From Blepharisma stoltei (Eukaryota > Ciliophora > Heterotrichea > Heterotrichida > Blepharismidae): a stretch of DNA of 64,000 nucleotides. Below, piece by piece: positions 21,361-32,891 of the stretch. The notes below the pieces were generated by a model. It was given only the letters and a program-made list of their open reading frames with translations. It ran no database searches and had not been told where the DNA came from. Positions within the stretch are counted from its first letter, which is position 1; the number at the start of each line of letters is the position of its first letter. The DNA is taken from NCBI GenBank assembly GCA_914767885.1, contig CAJZBQ010000053.1:62001-126000 (forward strand), read 5' to 3'. A program made the position numbers and the translations under genes.

Positions 21361-24007
21361 CTAGTGTTTTTTCTTTTTACTCCCCCTTCCTCCATGAGAG
21401 AGCAAATCATTAATTTTTAGCCAAAAAAACCATCCTCAATGAACAAAAAAAAATTCAAAATCTTTATGAAGAATATGAGTGATAAACTATAATGAGATAT
21501 CTAGTGATTTATGCAGAATTTTAAACAGGTTGCATTTTAAAGCATAAATTTTACAAATTAAAATTAATTTTCTCTTTCCAATTTAAGTGAACATTTTTAA
21601 ATCCGAACAATAAAATTTTATATATAACGATGACCCCCCCCCTCAATCTTCATGTCTATTACAACAAAAATTTTTCGAAAAAAATCTTCATGCCAACTCA
21701 ACCCAATATTTTTATAAAAAAAATTAATGCATTTTTCTCTTGGTGAGTTTCTCAAAAAACCATAAAACAGCGCTGCTGTAGGCGTGTCAATGACCTTCTC
21801 ATCGAGATTTGGACGGCTATTGTCATCGCTCGCCATTTTATTTAACTTATCTAGCTAAAAAGTACGGAAAAATTTAAGATGCGCATCGAAAATTTGTTGC
21901 AAGAGGATTAGGATTATTACAGATAGGCGCTAGCCATATTGGTGACGCAGTCACCAAAGACCTCCCGTACGGAAGGTTCTACCGCTTTTCGACTCCAGCC
22001 CAGAGGGTCTATCCCTCTTACGAGTGCCCTTCCGGTACCTTCTGCTCCTCCTTACCTTGTGGCTTCAGTCTTGAGTGGGCGGCTTATGGATTTCGGCGGC
22101 CCTGCTACGGGTGATTGGAGTAGCTTGATTCCAAGGATCAGCTCCTTGGAGTCTATCGGGTGTCAAAGTGCCTTCCTTCGACAGTTACAGGAAAAAGACT
22201 GTTCCCCTGTGGCCCTGGGCCAAAACCCCCAGTTTCTCGGTAGAGGAATGCCCATGGGTCCTTGGATCCAAAGGACTTTGTTGAGCACCTCCATTTTCAA
22301 CCACAGGAAAGCAGCCAAAACCTACCCGGATACACACTTCTTGAGCCTGCGTCTGATTCTCGGCTTGGAGTCCGTTCCAGTTCGCCGTAGCCATAAGGTC
22401 TGGACTGCTGCGCCAAGAGAGCAGGTTGACACGCACCGCCATTTTAAATGTATATAATTTATTGCAAGAGACATGAAAATTATTATTTTTTTATATAAAA
22501 TTTTATATTAAAAAATTGCATTTTTGTTGCAATAGACATGAAGATTGAGGGGCTCATCGTTAAAAATTAATTAGCCCTCTTCATGAGCACACAAAAAATA
22601 TTTTTTTTGCTTCCGGAGGGAGAATGAGTTAGGAATTTCTTCTTCCTCATCTTCATCTTCTATTACCACTTTCTTCGACCTCTTTGCAGGAACTTCAATT
22701 TTACTAGTGGCATCTGTTGCTGGATTATACATTCCAGTCTGTGCAGGTCTTTGGTAAGCTGCTGGCTTTTTGCCTGATAGCATGCTAGGTGTCAAATTGT
22801 TTTCCAAAAATTTCACTCTTTTATCAAGTGCTTCTTTATGCTGCAGACCAATTGTTGCAGTTTCTTGATCTCCAAGTGCATCCATTCTAATGCAAAGTGC
22901 GCATTTAGCAGCCAGTGATCTGCTAATTTTTCCCTTAGTCTTTGGCGTAGCCTGTCCTACAATACTTGCATGATAAAGCAGACCGTATTTTGGAGTATCA
23001 TGTTTTGTCCTTATTGCTCTGAATAGTGCTTTTTCAGCTCCCAAAATTTGTATCGTTGAAGCTGGATGTTTAGCTAAATTTACCAAACTTCCTGCGTGTG
23101 CAATTAATCTTGCCCCTACAAGTTCTCCTACAAGGACAGTCAGATTTGGAGCAATTGCATTCATTCTGTTCTTTAAATATTCGCTTAAATTGGTTCTATA
23201 TTCGCTCAAACTGATGACTTGGTCACAGAGTGCTTTCATATTTTCCATATCATCTTTGGTGATTTCAGTCCCCATGCTTAATTCAGCAGCTTCTTTGATT
23301 TCTTCGACCATATCTTCATCAGTCACAATTTCGCTTAAATTGGTTTTTGAAGTATTTTGCCTTTCTTTTATTGCATTTACGCATTTCGCGTATATCACGT
23401 TGTCAGTCACGATTCTTGCTAATTCAGGGAAATGCCAGGAATACCATTCTTTTAGCCTCATAGCATAGTTATTGAGTTCTTTATCAATATCGTCTAATAA
23501 ATTGACAGCTTGGACGACCATAGTGTCCACTTTATCAATTGAGAATTTTAGTGTATGCCTGCACAAGGAGTGGGCCAGACCCAATGACATTGCTTTTTGC
23601 TCTTGGGCAGAAAGACCTGCGATAAGTCCTTCTATCTGTGTTCGGATTCCTCGAATTAATTCGAGATATTTTGAGCTGTAAAGACATTTGATTCCTAGTT
23701 TGTCTTCTATGGCTGAGCGGAGCTTTTTATCAAGGACAATCAGCTCGTCAGAAATTTCTTGTTCTACGATGTTTTTTCGTAAAAATCTAGTCAAGGTTTT
23801 GGAAAGCTCATGATTAGTTAGAGCAGCTGCAGCTTGTAGGGCGGATTTAGAGTCCTTGAATTTGTCGAATGCTTTGAGTTTGACTATTTTGCTTGCACTG
23901 TCGAGGGTTTTGAATTCTTCAGCTAGATTTTCGACCTGCTTGAGCTTTTTGTCTTTGAGGACTTTGAAGAGAGCGAATCCACCAGAAGTCTCAAAAAGAA
24001 CCAGCAT
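21361..24007 (-). CDS. NOP58: NOP58, box C/D snoRNP core protein
   Basis: Scaffold of C/D snoRNPs in the nucleolus (rRNA 2'-O-methylation). Coding 24007-22632 plus 21379-21361 gives 464 aa. N-terminal MLVLFETSGGFALF, coiled coil, and the NOP domain (NLTVLVGELVGARLIAHAGS, ASTIQILGAEKALF, KYGLLYHASIVGQATPKTKG, KISRSLAAKCALCIRMDALG). An acidic stretch follows, and after IES removal the protein ends IPKKKKH, a basic tail typical of NOP58. The stop codon TAG (21361-21363) lies on the far side of the 1252-bp insert. Confidence 0.95.
21627..22560. mobile_element. MITE-3: TA-flanked inverted-repeat element inside MITE-1
   Basis: Flanked by TA (21625-21626 and 22561-22562). Ends ACGATGACCCC... and ...GGGGCTCATCGT, followed on both sides by TCAATCTTCATGTCTATTRCAAC-type inverted arms. 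The TA duplication suits Tc1/mariner/pogo-type transposition (inference). Minus-strand ORF 21618-21836 begins MASDDNSRPNLDEK and runs into the left arm; no transposase motif is recognised in it. Confidence 0.75.
21906..22470 (-). mobile_element. Retroposon-like element, family R2, reverse copy
   Basis: Flanked by TTGCAAGAG (21897-21905 and 22462-22470). On the minus strand it starts near AAAATGGCGGTGCG and ends TAATAATCCTAATCC, the same tail as the copy in the cyclase gene. The 172-aa plus-strand ORF at 21939-22457 is non-coding shadow. Confidence 0.85.
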
Positions 24008-24134
24008 ATTTGTTATGGAATAATAAAATGCCTTATATTAATGATATTGCGCATAATACTTTATTTCTAAATTGAGATTATGAAGAAAATTACAATTAGA
24101 ACTAAATATCTTTATAAATGTAAAGCTAATGGAA

Positions 24135-25604
24135 TTATTTATGGTTTATTTTAATGCAGTGCCATGCATTGTTTAAAAGGCCTCTATAATTCAGAATAGG
24201 TGCTGTATCACGTGGCTGAGAGTTTCCTGAAGAATCTACAGCTTTAACACAAACTTCATTTTGAAGCTCTGATACTGGGATTTTAGTTTCCCACAGAGCC
24301 CAAGACCAATGCTTTTTATGATAAGCCAGATCTTTTGACAGCTCTGCCTCATGCCATGTTTCTCCTTTATCAGTGGTTATATCTACTCTTGCAATTTCAT
24401 GTCCTCCTCCACTATAGGCATACCCCTTAAACGTTACTTTCCCTTCCACACTTTCTACAGTTGCTCCATCTAAAGGATCACAGATTGCTGACTGAACATT
24501 CATTTCATAAAGCGGTGGCCTCTTCTCAAAATCTACATTATCTGGGGTATCATTAACTCCAAACACTTTATAGTCTCTTTTGTGCCATATTAGATTGCTT
24601 TCATCGTCATTTAATGATATCCTTTTCACCCATTTTATGTTTCTAACTCCTACATATCCGGGGACAATAAGTCTGACTGGAAAGCCATGGTCTAATGGGA
24701 GCGGCTCTCCGTTCATTTCTAAAGCCAAAATCACATCTCCATGCTCGTCCATTATTTTTGACATAGGAATATTGGTCCCAAATGGGCCGTTTGGGTCAGA
24801 ATCATATGCTTCTATATGTGCATGCTGGTACTCATGTTTTGGGTTGGCATATTTTATTAGGTCTCTTAGTCTTACACCTTTCCATTCAGCACTTCCAATG
24901 GCTCCAGCGTTCCACATGACTCCTCGAACGTTTCCATACTTAGCCATATCAGCTCTTCTATTTCCAGCACATTGTATGCATGATTTGATTGTCACGTGTT
25001 CAAATTTTGATTTTAAATCGTCTAGAGAAAATTCAAAGCATTTATCAGCATAAAGGACTAGCTCCAAGCGGTACGTTTTTGGATCTATATGGGGAACTGG
25101 CAAATGGTTTCTTATAAAAAATAGATCGTTTGGGGTGGTTTTGTTATTAACCAACAAATCATTAGGGGTTTCTGCGTTAAATGGCTTGACGCCATGAGTA
25201 ACCATTTCTGGGTTTCTTTGAGGATCGTCTTTATAAGGGTCATCTAGAGCAAGGACTTGAGCATTCTTTAAGTTCCCGATACGCATAGATTCAAGCATCT
25301 GATAGACTTGTGGCTTGTGGTGAGCTCTATATAAATTCCAAAAGGGCTCAATTGAACCTCCAGAACCAAGTAATATTTTTTCGCCTCCAGGATGGTGCTC
25401 AATGAAATTTGTTACATCATAGACTCCTTCTTTAAAAGTGACCCACACAGATTTTTCAGGATTTTTGTGTCTGGAAATATCATCTAGAGTAAAGTCTGGT
25501 AGATCCGATCTTCTCATACCAGCTCTGAATTCTTCAGAATCAGCGTATTTGTATTGGCTATATGTAAGGATCCCAATTGAAGAGCAAGCTAATATTTTTA
25601 ACAT
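24135..25604 (-). CDS. SUOX: Sulfite oxidase
   Basis: Oxidises sulfite to sulfate in the mitochondrial intermembrane space, passing electrons to cytochrome c. 489 aa. N-terminal hydrophobic/targeting segment, cytochrome b5 domain at about residues 35-110 with haem-binding HHPGG, then the molybdopterin domain. IQCAGNRRADM carries the Mo-ligand Cys. GFPVRLIVPGYVGVRNIKW and the dimerization domain complete the usual length. No IES disturbs the frame. Confidence 0.95.
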   Translation of the reverse strand: MLKILACSSIGILTYSQYKYADSEEFRAGMRRSDLPDFTLDDISRHKNPEKSVWVTFKEGVYDVTNFIEHHPGGEKILLGSGGSIEPFWNLYRAHHKPQVYQMLESMRIGNLKNAQVLALDDPYKDDPQRNPEMVTHGVKPFNAETPNDLLVNNKTTPNDLFFIRNHLPVPHIDPKTYRLELVLYADKCFEFSLDDLKSKFEHVTIKSCIQCAGNRRADMAKYGNVRGVMWNAGAIGSAEWKGVRLRDLIKYANPKHEYQHAHIEAYDSDPNGPFGTNIPMSKIMDEHGDVILALEMNGEPLPLDHGFPVRLIVPGYVGVRNIKWVKRISLNDDESNLIWHKRDYKVFGVNDTPDNVDFEKRPPLYEMNVQSAICDPLDGATVESVEGKVTFKGYAYSGGGHEIARVDITTDKGETWHEAELSKDLAYHKKHWSWALWETKIPVSELQNEVCVKAVDSSGNSQPRDTAPILNYRGLLNNAWHCIKINHK

Positions 25605-26032
25605 AGCTTTAAGTAATATAAATTATTAATAGAAATTTAAGATTTCATATTTAGAATTCTCAAAATAATGATTGGTTGGATCTAAATGGCATATTATATA
25701 GATGATAGTTTTATATTTGAATAAACATTATTTCTTACACCCTTGAGTGAGTGAAAAAAAAAACTATTGGGAAAATTCAAATTTTGGCCAAAATGCCTTT
25801 CTTAAAAAATAACCCCTGCTAGCGAATAAAATTATTGGTGAGTTTAAAGTTTTTTTCGCATGCCATTTTATTGTAAATTATTTTGTATGCTTTAATCTTC
25901 CGAAAACGCCATTTTATTGCAATACCCTAGTCAAAGCGTTCTATAAGAATAATATTAACTTATGGGAGGGGAAATATTAATATATTATAGTTTTTGAGAT
26001 GTATTATATAAAAATTTAGCAAGACTCCATTA
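25605..26032. repeat. AT-rich spacer with decayed MITE-1 pieces
   Basis: Around 25739-25830, CACCCTTGAGTGAGTGAAAAA and CCCCTGCTAGCGAATAAAA resemble the doubled left end of MITE-1. Two CGCCATTTTATTG/ATGCCATTTTATTG heads at 25860-25925 recall reversed retroposon starts. No gene. Confidence 0.45.
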
Positions 26033-26719
26033 TTATAATCCAGCTTTAGCTTCCTCTTGGGTATTTGCAAAAGATTCTAAATATTTCTTATTTGCCATCC
26101 TCACATAGTCAAGTGCGTTATCTTCATACTCCAATTTTCTTTTTGGCTTTGGGTTTGCCTCCCACATTTTGTTTTCCATTTCAGCTTCCATTCTTAGCAG
26201 CTCTTCATCTTCTTCTGTCTTATAATATTTTTCGTTAACCTGCGCTTTTAAAACTTCATTATTTTTTACAGGTTTAGCTGGAGCAGGCCTTTGTAAAAAT
26301 TCTCGAACCCCTGGCAAGTCTTTTGCAGCACCATAGTACAAATATCCTTCAGAGCCTGGAATTTCTTGTCCTTGGCTGTCAACTTGTCGGTAAACAACTT
26401 TTTTATAATCAGGACCTCCTAGCTGCCTAATTCTGTCTTCCCATAGTGATTTTTCTCTTGCTAATCTGTTAATTTCATCATTTAGAGCCCTTATTTTATG
26501 CTCTCCTAGATGAGCATTTTGTATATCTGTAATAAAAATCGCGATTTCTTGCATTACTTGATATCGCCAATTTTGGCATTCCATTAAGCTAGCTACATCT
26601 AGAGGATTTGTCGGGCGGCGTACTAAGGTGCCTAAAGCCATTTCACGCTTCATGTTAACCCATCTGTTGAGCATTGCTTGCACCTTTTCTTCACCTTGAG
26701 GAGGCTTTTTCTCAGACAT
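26033..26719 (-). CDS. ISY1: Pre-mRNA splicing factor ISY1
   Basis: Spliceosomal protein of the Prp19/NTC-associated group. 228 aa. The family hallmarks run in order: EEKVQAMLNRWVNMKRE, LMECQNWRYQVMQEIAIF, IQNAHLGEHKIRALNDEINR, LAREKSLWEDRIRQLGGPDY. The C-terminus is charged. The gene starts 18 nt after the stop of its upstream neighbour on the same strand. Notable in a genome whose introns are mostly 15 nt. Confidence 0.92.
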   Translation of the reverse strand: MSEKKPPQGEEKVQAMLNRWVNMKREMALGTLVRRPTNPLDVASLMECQNWRYQVMQEIAIFITDIQNAHLGEHKIRALNDEINRLAREKSLWEDRIRQLGGPDYKKVVYRQVDSQGQEIPGSEGYLYYGAAKDLPGVREFLQRPAPAKPVKNNEVLKAQVNEKYYKTEEDEELLRMEAEMENKMWEANPKPKRKLEYEDNALDYVRMANKKYLESFANTQEEAKAGL

Positions 26720-26737
26720 AGAAATTATTAAATAAAT

Positions 26738-29700
26738 CTAAAAGTTAAGCTTAAAATGGCTATTTATCTCTTGATTGGTAGGAATTTTTAAATCCTCGCA
26801 AGGATTTCTAGTATCTAATACATTTTTCAATTTTGATGCCTAAATAAAAATTACTATTTCATTTATTACATCGTTTTCTAAACTTACAGACTCTGTAATC
26901 CAATTGTCTAAATCAGCATAAGCTTCTTCGATTTTTTCGGTATATTTTTGGATGCTATTAGTTGCCCATTTTTCTATCAGCCTGCATCTGAATATAAATA
27001 TTTCATTATTTCTTTCGATTTCAGCTAGGTCAGAAACTATTGATTTCTTAATCCCCTGAATCATGAGCAAATCATTAGATAAATTTCTATTTTTGGCTTC
27101 CTTGGTTAGCGAAATCTTTTGGTGCAAACTATATATTTTAATTTTATTAATGATTACATAACGAAATCTAAAGGAATTCTAATAAATTTTGCTTATTTCA
27201 GGCATTAACAAATTTGAATTTTTACGAAAAATCAAAAATTAACCTGGCTAGCGAGCAAATTTTTGTCCGTGTTAGCAGTTTCTATTAAAAGATTCAAAGC
27301 AGGAAAACTTTCACCTGCTTGAACCTCAAGATTCCAATTAATTTTTAAAATTGGTGTTGAATATTCAGAAAATTCAGTTTCGGTCGTAAGTGCTTTAAAT
27401 AAATGAATCAGGTTCAATATCGAATAATATTTATTGATTTCAACCTGCAGTAATTGCCTAGCAAGCTTGATGATCCCAGTTAATTCTTTATTTAGGGGAG
27501 ATTCATTCATAATTTCTTCTCTATGAGAAATTGCATCTATTTTCCTTTGATCTGTAATATCCCATAGCAAATCGATCAGTTCTCCTATTTCAGCATAAGT
27601 TTGACTTAACTCGGAAGAGCTAAACACTGTTTTCGTGACAACAATCCCGTTTAATCCATTTAAGAAATTTTTTACAATGTTTTCTTTATCATCATTTCTT
27701 TCTAAAAATTCTCTAAACTCATTTCCCATTTCTTGCAAATGTGTCAAATATCTTTCTCAGTGCATATCCACTAATTTCAATGAAAACCCGATTTCTTTTA
27801 AATATTGAAATTTCATTGTCTCCCATTTATCAGCTATAAGTTTTGCACTATCATTGCTTAAAAGTAATGTTTGCCCATTAAAAACAATAGTGCTATCTTC
27901 TTCTTTGTTTATAGGCTGAGATTTAATTACAGATATATCAGCCAATCTTTTTTTAATAATTTCAGTAACAGCCTCAATAGGCTGATCTGCATCAAAAAAT
28001 AGTAGAGTTTCCCATCTGTCCCCAAATTCACTGAAACATCGATATAGCTCTTCTTTTCTTTCATTAAAATCTTGTATTTCCTTTTTTAATTCTTCTTCTG
28101 TAGGCTTATCAATTGGTTTGCATTTATTTAGAATATTGTCAGGTGGTGGACGATATGTTAGATTATAAACATTTCCACTATTGTCTACTCTTCTATCAAC
28201 ACATCTTCTAATTAAAGTATTTTTTTCTACATCAAGCCAAATTACTAAATCAAAAACGGTTCTAAACGGTTTTGGAGGAGGATACTCTTTTGGAGAAGGA
28301 AATGCAATAATTTGTGCTTCGCGTTTTTTAATAGATGATACAGACTCTGGAAGTTCTGAAGGATGAATAAACCCCCCTAGTTCTTTTTCAATATCAATTG
28401 CTTCTTCAGCTGAGCTTGGATAGCTTAAAATAGCAAAGCCTTGACACTTGACTTCTTCTTTTTTTCCAGGCTTTTTAACTTCTTCCTCTAATTTTGGTTC
28501 ATCACCAAACACTCCTCTGAGCCTTCCTCTTAATAACTTTGATCTTCCATTTGCTGTTTCTGTACTATTTTCTAATGCTGCCTGTATAAAAATTTCTGGC
28601 TCTTCTTCAGCTAGTTTTCGTCTTTTAGGATCCTCAGGCTCTGATTTTCTTTGGACCACTTTTGCAGCATCATCTATAATCTTTTGCATTTCAAATATTT
28701 TAAGCCCAAACAATTCCTGTAGTTTTTTGGATTGAGTTTTTTTACCTGAAAAAGGTGGGCCAATTATGCAGATTTTGTAGGGAAGATAATGAGGCCCAGG
28801 AGGAAATGGAGGCAATGGATCTGGAGGATAAGCAGCGTCCATTACAACTTCAATAATATCGCCAAGGTATTCATCATTTGGCACATTTTCAGCTTCCCAT
28901 ATGCCTTCTGCATTTAAATAGTCATTTAATTCTTTTTTTTCAATTTGTACAGAAGTCTTGGGTTCTCCAAATTCATCAGTTTCTTCTGCAACTTCAGAAA
29001 TATTAGCTTGGTCTATTAGAGAGTTAGATTCTTCAGCCCATGGCGGAAGTCCTTCTTTGAATTTTTCCATTCATCCATTTCATATTTTTTCAGGTATTTT
29101 TGGGTTTTCTTTCAAATAATTCGCAGACTCTTCTGCTAAATCTAAAATTAAATTCATGACTGGGCCGCATTCTTTTTGGTGCTTTTCCCTGCTAGCTTTC
29201 ATTCCTTCAATGATTTTTCTTTTAATTTCTAGCTTTTTCTCAGGAAGCTCTTTGAGAATCTTTGCATTCATTTCTTCAATTTCTAATTGCCGCTGAGCTT
29301 CAATTGGTCCTCATTTTTGCATACTTTTTTCCATAATTTCTTTGATATTTTTCTCTGCTTCTTGGGTATCTTTGATAAACTTTGAAAATTTTTTTACTTT
29401 TTTGATTCCAAATCCAAGAATGTTATAAATTGGTTTTGCTAACTCCCCCTCCGTGAGTGAACAAAACATTAGAAAAATCGCTATTTTTTGCCCAAAAGCC
29501 CACCCTCCGTAAGTGAACAAAAATTTTTTTTTAATAGAAAAATTTTTATGGAAAAAAAATTTTGATATATAAGTGATAATTAGCATAATGAAACCTAGTG
29601 CTAATTCTGTTTAATTTTTAAACAAATTGCTTTTTAAAAGATAAATTTATAAATTCAATTAATATTTGCTTTCCAATTCTCACGAATTAGGATTTTTTTA

Positions 29701-30748
29701 AATTTCGAAAAAAATATTTTTTAGAAACGTTATATATAAAAATTTTTTTTAAAAAGAAAAAAAATTAACCCCCCTCCATGAGTGAACAAAATTTTTTTGT
29801 TCACTCACGGAGGGGTGGGGGGAGTAAGCCTTCAACAATTGCTTTTATATGGTTTCTATAAATATCAATTTTTTTAGTTCTTAGCTGCTCGACATGGATT
29901 TTTCTTTGCCTTATTTCTTTCTCTTTTGCAGCCTGAACATTTTTGCTTTTATTTTCCTTAATTTTTGCCATAGTTACAGCAGCTTCAGTTTGCAAATTTT
30001 GTTTCTGTTTTTTCCTTTCAGGCTCATCGCTGACATGATCAATCCCTAATCTTGTCATATTTCTTTCGAATTCATCAATACTGTTTTCAGCATCCAAAGC
30101 ATTCCCATCAATATATTTGACCTGAGTAGTTTTGAAGTCTTGTGCTAATTTTGTTTTCAATTCAAATTCCTTTTGTTTTCTCGAAGCTAAATTAGACTGA
30201 TTTTTCTTTCACTCTTTTTTCCCTTCTTCTTCCCATTGCTGCATAAACAATTTATTTTCTTTTATCGCATCTAAATGAGCTTTTCTTGCCTCTCCTTGTA
30301 ATTTTTTAATAACTTCTTCCGTCTTTTGGTGGTCTTCGTAGGCCTGTTTAGATTGTTTTATTCTTTCTTCTTCAAACTTTTGCAGTCGTTGAGCCATCCT
30401 TTCCGTTTTTGAAATTAATTTAATAGAAACTGCTGATTTAGGTTTTGCAGCTAGTAGAGCGCGAGGATCTAGAGTATGAAGAGCTTTAAATAAGTTGCTA
30501 AGCACCTTTTTAGAATATCCAAATTCCTTGTTTATAAGCCTTTGTGGATCGAATTTTAATCTTAGCCTTTCAAAGGACAGCTGGACTTTTGCTAAATTGC
30601 TTGAAGCAAATTTTGGTTTGTTGATAAATTGGCCAAAATCTTCTTGGCGATCATATCTGTATAAAATTTGGCCTAGCAAATAGCCATTAGAGAAGTCTTC
30701 TTCATAATTTGAGATGGAAAATCCTAAATCTGCAAGTCAATTTTCCAT
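26738..30748 (-). CDS. SPEF2: SPEF2/CPC1-like central-pair protein with adenylate-kinase domain
   Basis: Axonemal central apparatus protein (C1b projection) by family. Coding 30748-29828, 29442-27242, 27131-26855, 26839-26738; 1166 aa. Start ATG 30746-30748 opens a CH-like domain (MENWLADLGFSI... NGYLLGQILYRYDRQEDF). Long coiled coils follow. An adenylate-kinase-like P-loop (ICIIGPPFSGKKTQSKKL) lies near residue 490, and a C-terminal helical region follows. Five or more TGA-Trp codons. A MITE-1 IES (29443-29827), a 110-bp IES (27132-27241) and a 15-nt intron (26840-26854, GTAATTTTTATTTAG) break the gene; after all are removed the frame is continuous. Confidence 0.9.
27132..27241. other. Short TA-bounded IES, 110 bp
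   Basis: In the SPEF2-like gene. TA 27130-27131 and TA 27240-27241. Excision joins NLLASQ-VSLHQKISLT in frame. AT-rich, non-repetitive. Confidence 0.75.
29443..29827 (+). mobile_element. MITE-1 IES, 385 bp, in SPEF2-like gene
   Basis: Flanked by TAA (29440-29442 and 29825-29827). Ends CTCCCCCTCCGTGAGTGAAC and GGAGGGGTGGGGGGAG. About the same length and interior as the copy at 11960-12349. Excision restores KAIVEG-LAKPIYNILGFG. Confidence 0.9.
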
Positions 30749-31747
30749 TTTTATTAATTTATCAAATTAGAAGGGAAGCAGATAGCTTTACAATCTAGAA
30801 AATATTAAAATAACGATTCATAATTATTTGTATAGAGAAATAAAATATTCATGATATATTCATTATGAAATGAAAAATTATTTTTAAAAGTTAAATCACT
30901 AAAATAAATGGGCATCTATATAAAAAAATATTGGAAAATAAGAGAATTTAATTGCGCTTTAAGAATCCTTAATGATTTATTTTAAATTTGCCATTTGACT
31001 GCTATAAATTAGGGAAAATTTATAAAGTGATTTTTAGCTGGCAAATTAATAAGCATAATTTCAAATTTTTTTGTCTTAATGAGCCAACTCTATTAAAAGA
31101 GCTTATATATATGCTTCCTTGATAGCAGAGAAAAAGTTGGAAGCTTTTATTATAATTTAGCGAATAAAGTATAATTATAAGTAGACTTTTCTAAGAAAAG
31201 GAAAATTGTAATTATTCACAAAAATTAATTAATCATTTAATGAGCTTCCAAAACTATAAATAATTATGTAAGTCAGTTTGATAAAAATTAATTCACATGC
31301 ATCAGTTATGAATGCTTTCAACACAATTAATTATGCAGCTAATGGATTAATTGTTCAACAATCCATTCATCTAAAATAAAGAATTTACAAATTGCATATC
31401 AATTTTTAACTTAAAATTAAATTTGAGAAACGAAAAAATTGAGATTTTAGTACAAAAAATCCACAAGCAGTATTATGAATACTCAAAATTAACCTAATAA
31501 TAATTTAATTTAAATTAGGCATAAGTTTCTAACAAAATGAGCCATTCGAATAAAATTTATTTAAAACGGCTTAAAAATTCAAAGGTAATAAATATGGATG
31601 GATAAGCCTAAATTCGCTTTGAATTTCAATGAGATTTGGCATTTTTTATGATAGTTCATTGATGATCAATGAATCCAATTTATGTTGCTTAATTTATTAT
31701 ATACAATGCGTGATTAACTTAATTAGAATGCTAATTTACATTGTAAG
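30749..31747. other. AT-rich spacer, about 1 kb
   Basis: No ORF, repeat family or RNA gene recognised; very AT-rich with many short A/T runs. It separates a gene start from the next gene's stop on the same strand, so it must contain the promoter of the SPEF2-like gene. Confidence 0.5.
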
Positions 31748-32891
31748 TTACAAAATAGCTTGTAAAGTTTGATTAGCTTCAAAAAGAAATTTGAGTTTTA
31801 AATCAATGCTATTTCTGGAAAGATCTAGATATTTCAAGGAGAAAAAGTTCTTATCCACCTCAGTGAGCAAACAAAACCATTGGAAATGGCCTATTTTTTG
31901 GGTAATTGCCCGACCTCCGTGAGCGAACAAAAAAATCAGTTTAATACAATTTGCTTGTTTTAAAAAAATATTTTGATATATAAATGGTAATTATTTTAAT
32001 GAAATGTCTAGATAATTCTGTTGAATTTTAAATAGCTCTCCCATTTAAAACATTACAAATTAATTTTTAGCATTTCAATTTTCGCATATTGGAATTTTTT
32101 ATATTTCGAAAAAAAAAATTATTATAAAATTTTTATATATAAATTTTTAAAACAAAATTAAACCCAGAACGAAAAAAATTTTTTTCTACCACGATACTGT
32201 TAGCGATATATTTTGCTCCGATGTCAGAAATCATATTTTCACAAGCATCAAGAGCCTTGAGGTTAGGAAGATAGCACCAAATTTTACCCAAAGTAAAAAT
32301 TCCTTCATCTTCAATCAAATTTTGCTTTAAACTTAAAACCTCTAAACCTTCTAATTTTGCCAAATTTTCACATAAATACTTCATACCATAGGATTTTATA
32401 TTATTTCTGTCCAGGTACAGCTCTTTAAGTTTCTTTAAATGCTTAAATGGATTTAATTGTTGAATCCCATCAGCAGAAAACCTGTTCCCCTCGACTCCCA
32501 AAACCTCAAGATTAATCATTTGTGCAATAGAATGGGATAGTCTTTTAACATGAACATTCATTATTTCAATGTTACTTAGCTTGAGAATTTTTATATGTGT
32601 AAAATAAGATGTTATCATCTCAAAGTGATAAACACCATCTAAACCAAATGAAACAAAATTTAAATTAATTTCGTCCATATCAATTTCTTCGTGAACAAAA
32701 ATTGCTTCAAAAATACTTTTAAAAGATGATGGCATTTTTGAATTGCTTGCATAGTAAGATAATAAAAGTTTTGAATTTGGCTTAATAGGCGAGTCTAAAT
32801 ATTGATTTTCATCTGCTGTTGATACAGAAAGAGCCGAAACTTTTGGCTTGATCACTCTTGTTTTTGATTTATGTTGTTGGCAACAGCCCAT
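31748..32891 (-). CDS. Leucine-rich-repeat protein with acylated N-terminus
   Basis: 269 aa after joining 32891-32193 to 31858-31748. N-terminal MGCCQQ is a strong myristoylation/palmitoylation signal, predicting membrane attachment. Ribonuclease-inhibitor-type leucine-rich repeats follow (MINLEVLGVEGNRFSADGIQ, LKELYLDRNNIKSYGMKYL, LEVLSLKQNLIEDEGI, LKALDACENMISDIGAKYIA). The IES splits a repeat; after excision IANSIV-DKNFFSLKYLDLSRNSID continues it. The partner is unknown. Confidence 0.75.
31859..32192 (+). mobile_element. Decayed MITE-1 IES, 334 bp
   Basis: Flanked by CCAC (31855-31858 and 32189-32192). The left end keeps CTCAGTGAGCAAACAAAACC and CCTCCGTGAGCGAACAAAA; the interior matches MITE-1 (GATATATAAATGGTAATTA). 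The right end is heavily decayed. The junction has no TA. Excision leaves 270 whole codons. Confidence 0.7.

Larger units (their letters stand above)
21380..22631. mobile_element. Three-layer nested IES in the last codons of NOP58, 1252 bp
   Basis: Outer layer: MITE-1 (CTCCCCCTTCCTCC... to ...CCGGAGGGAGAATGAG) between TTA 21377-21379 and TTA 22629-22631. Middle layer: a TA-flanked inverted-repeat element at 21627-22560. Inner layer: a retroposon at 21906-22470. Removing all 1252 bp gives EEEIP-KKKKH-stop. Confidence 0.88.

Noticed and set aside
21939-22457. 172-aa plus-strand ORF
   Set aside because: Lies entirely in the reverse R2 retroposon, shows no motif, and results from the element's higher GC content.
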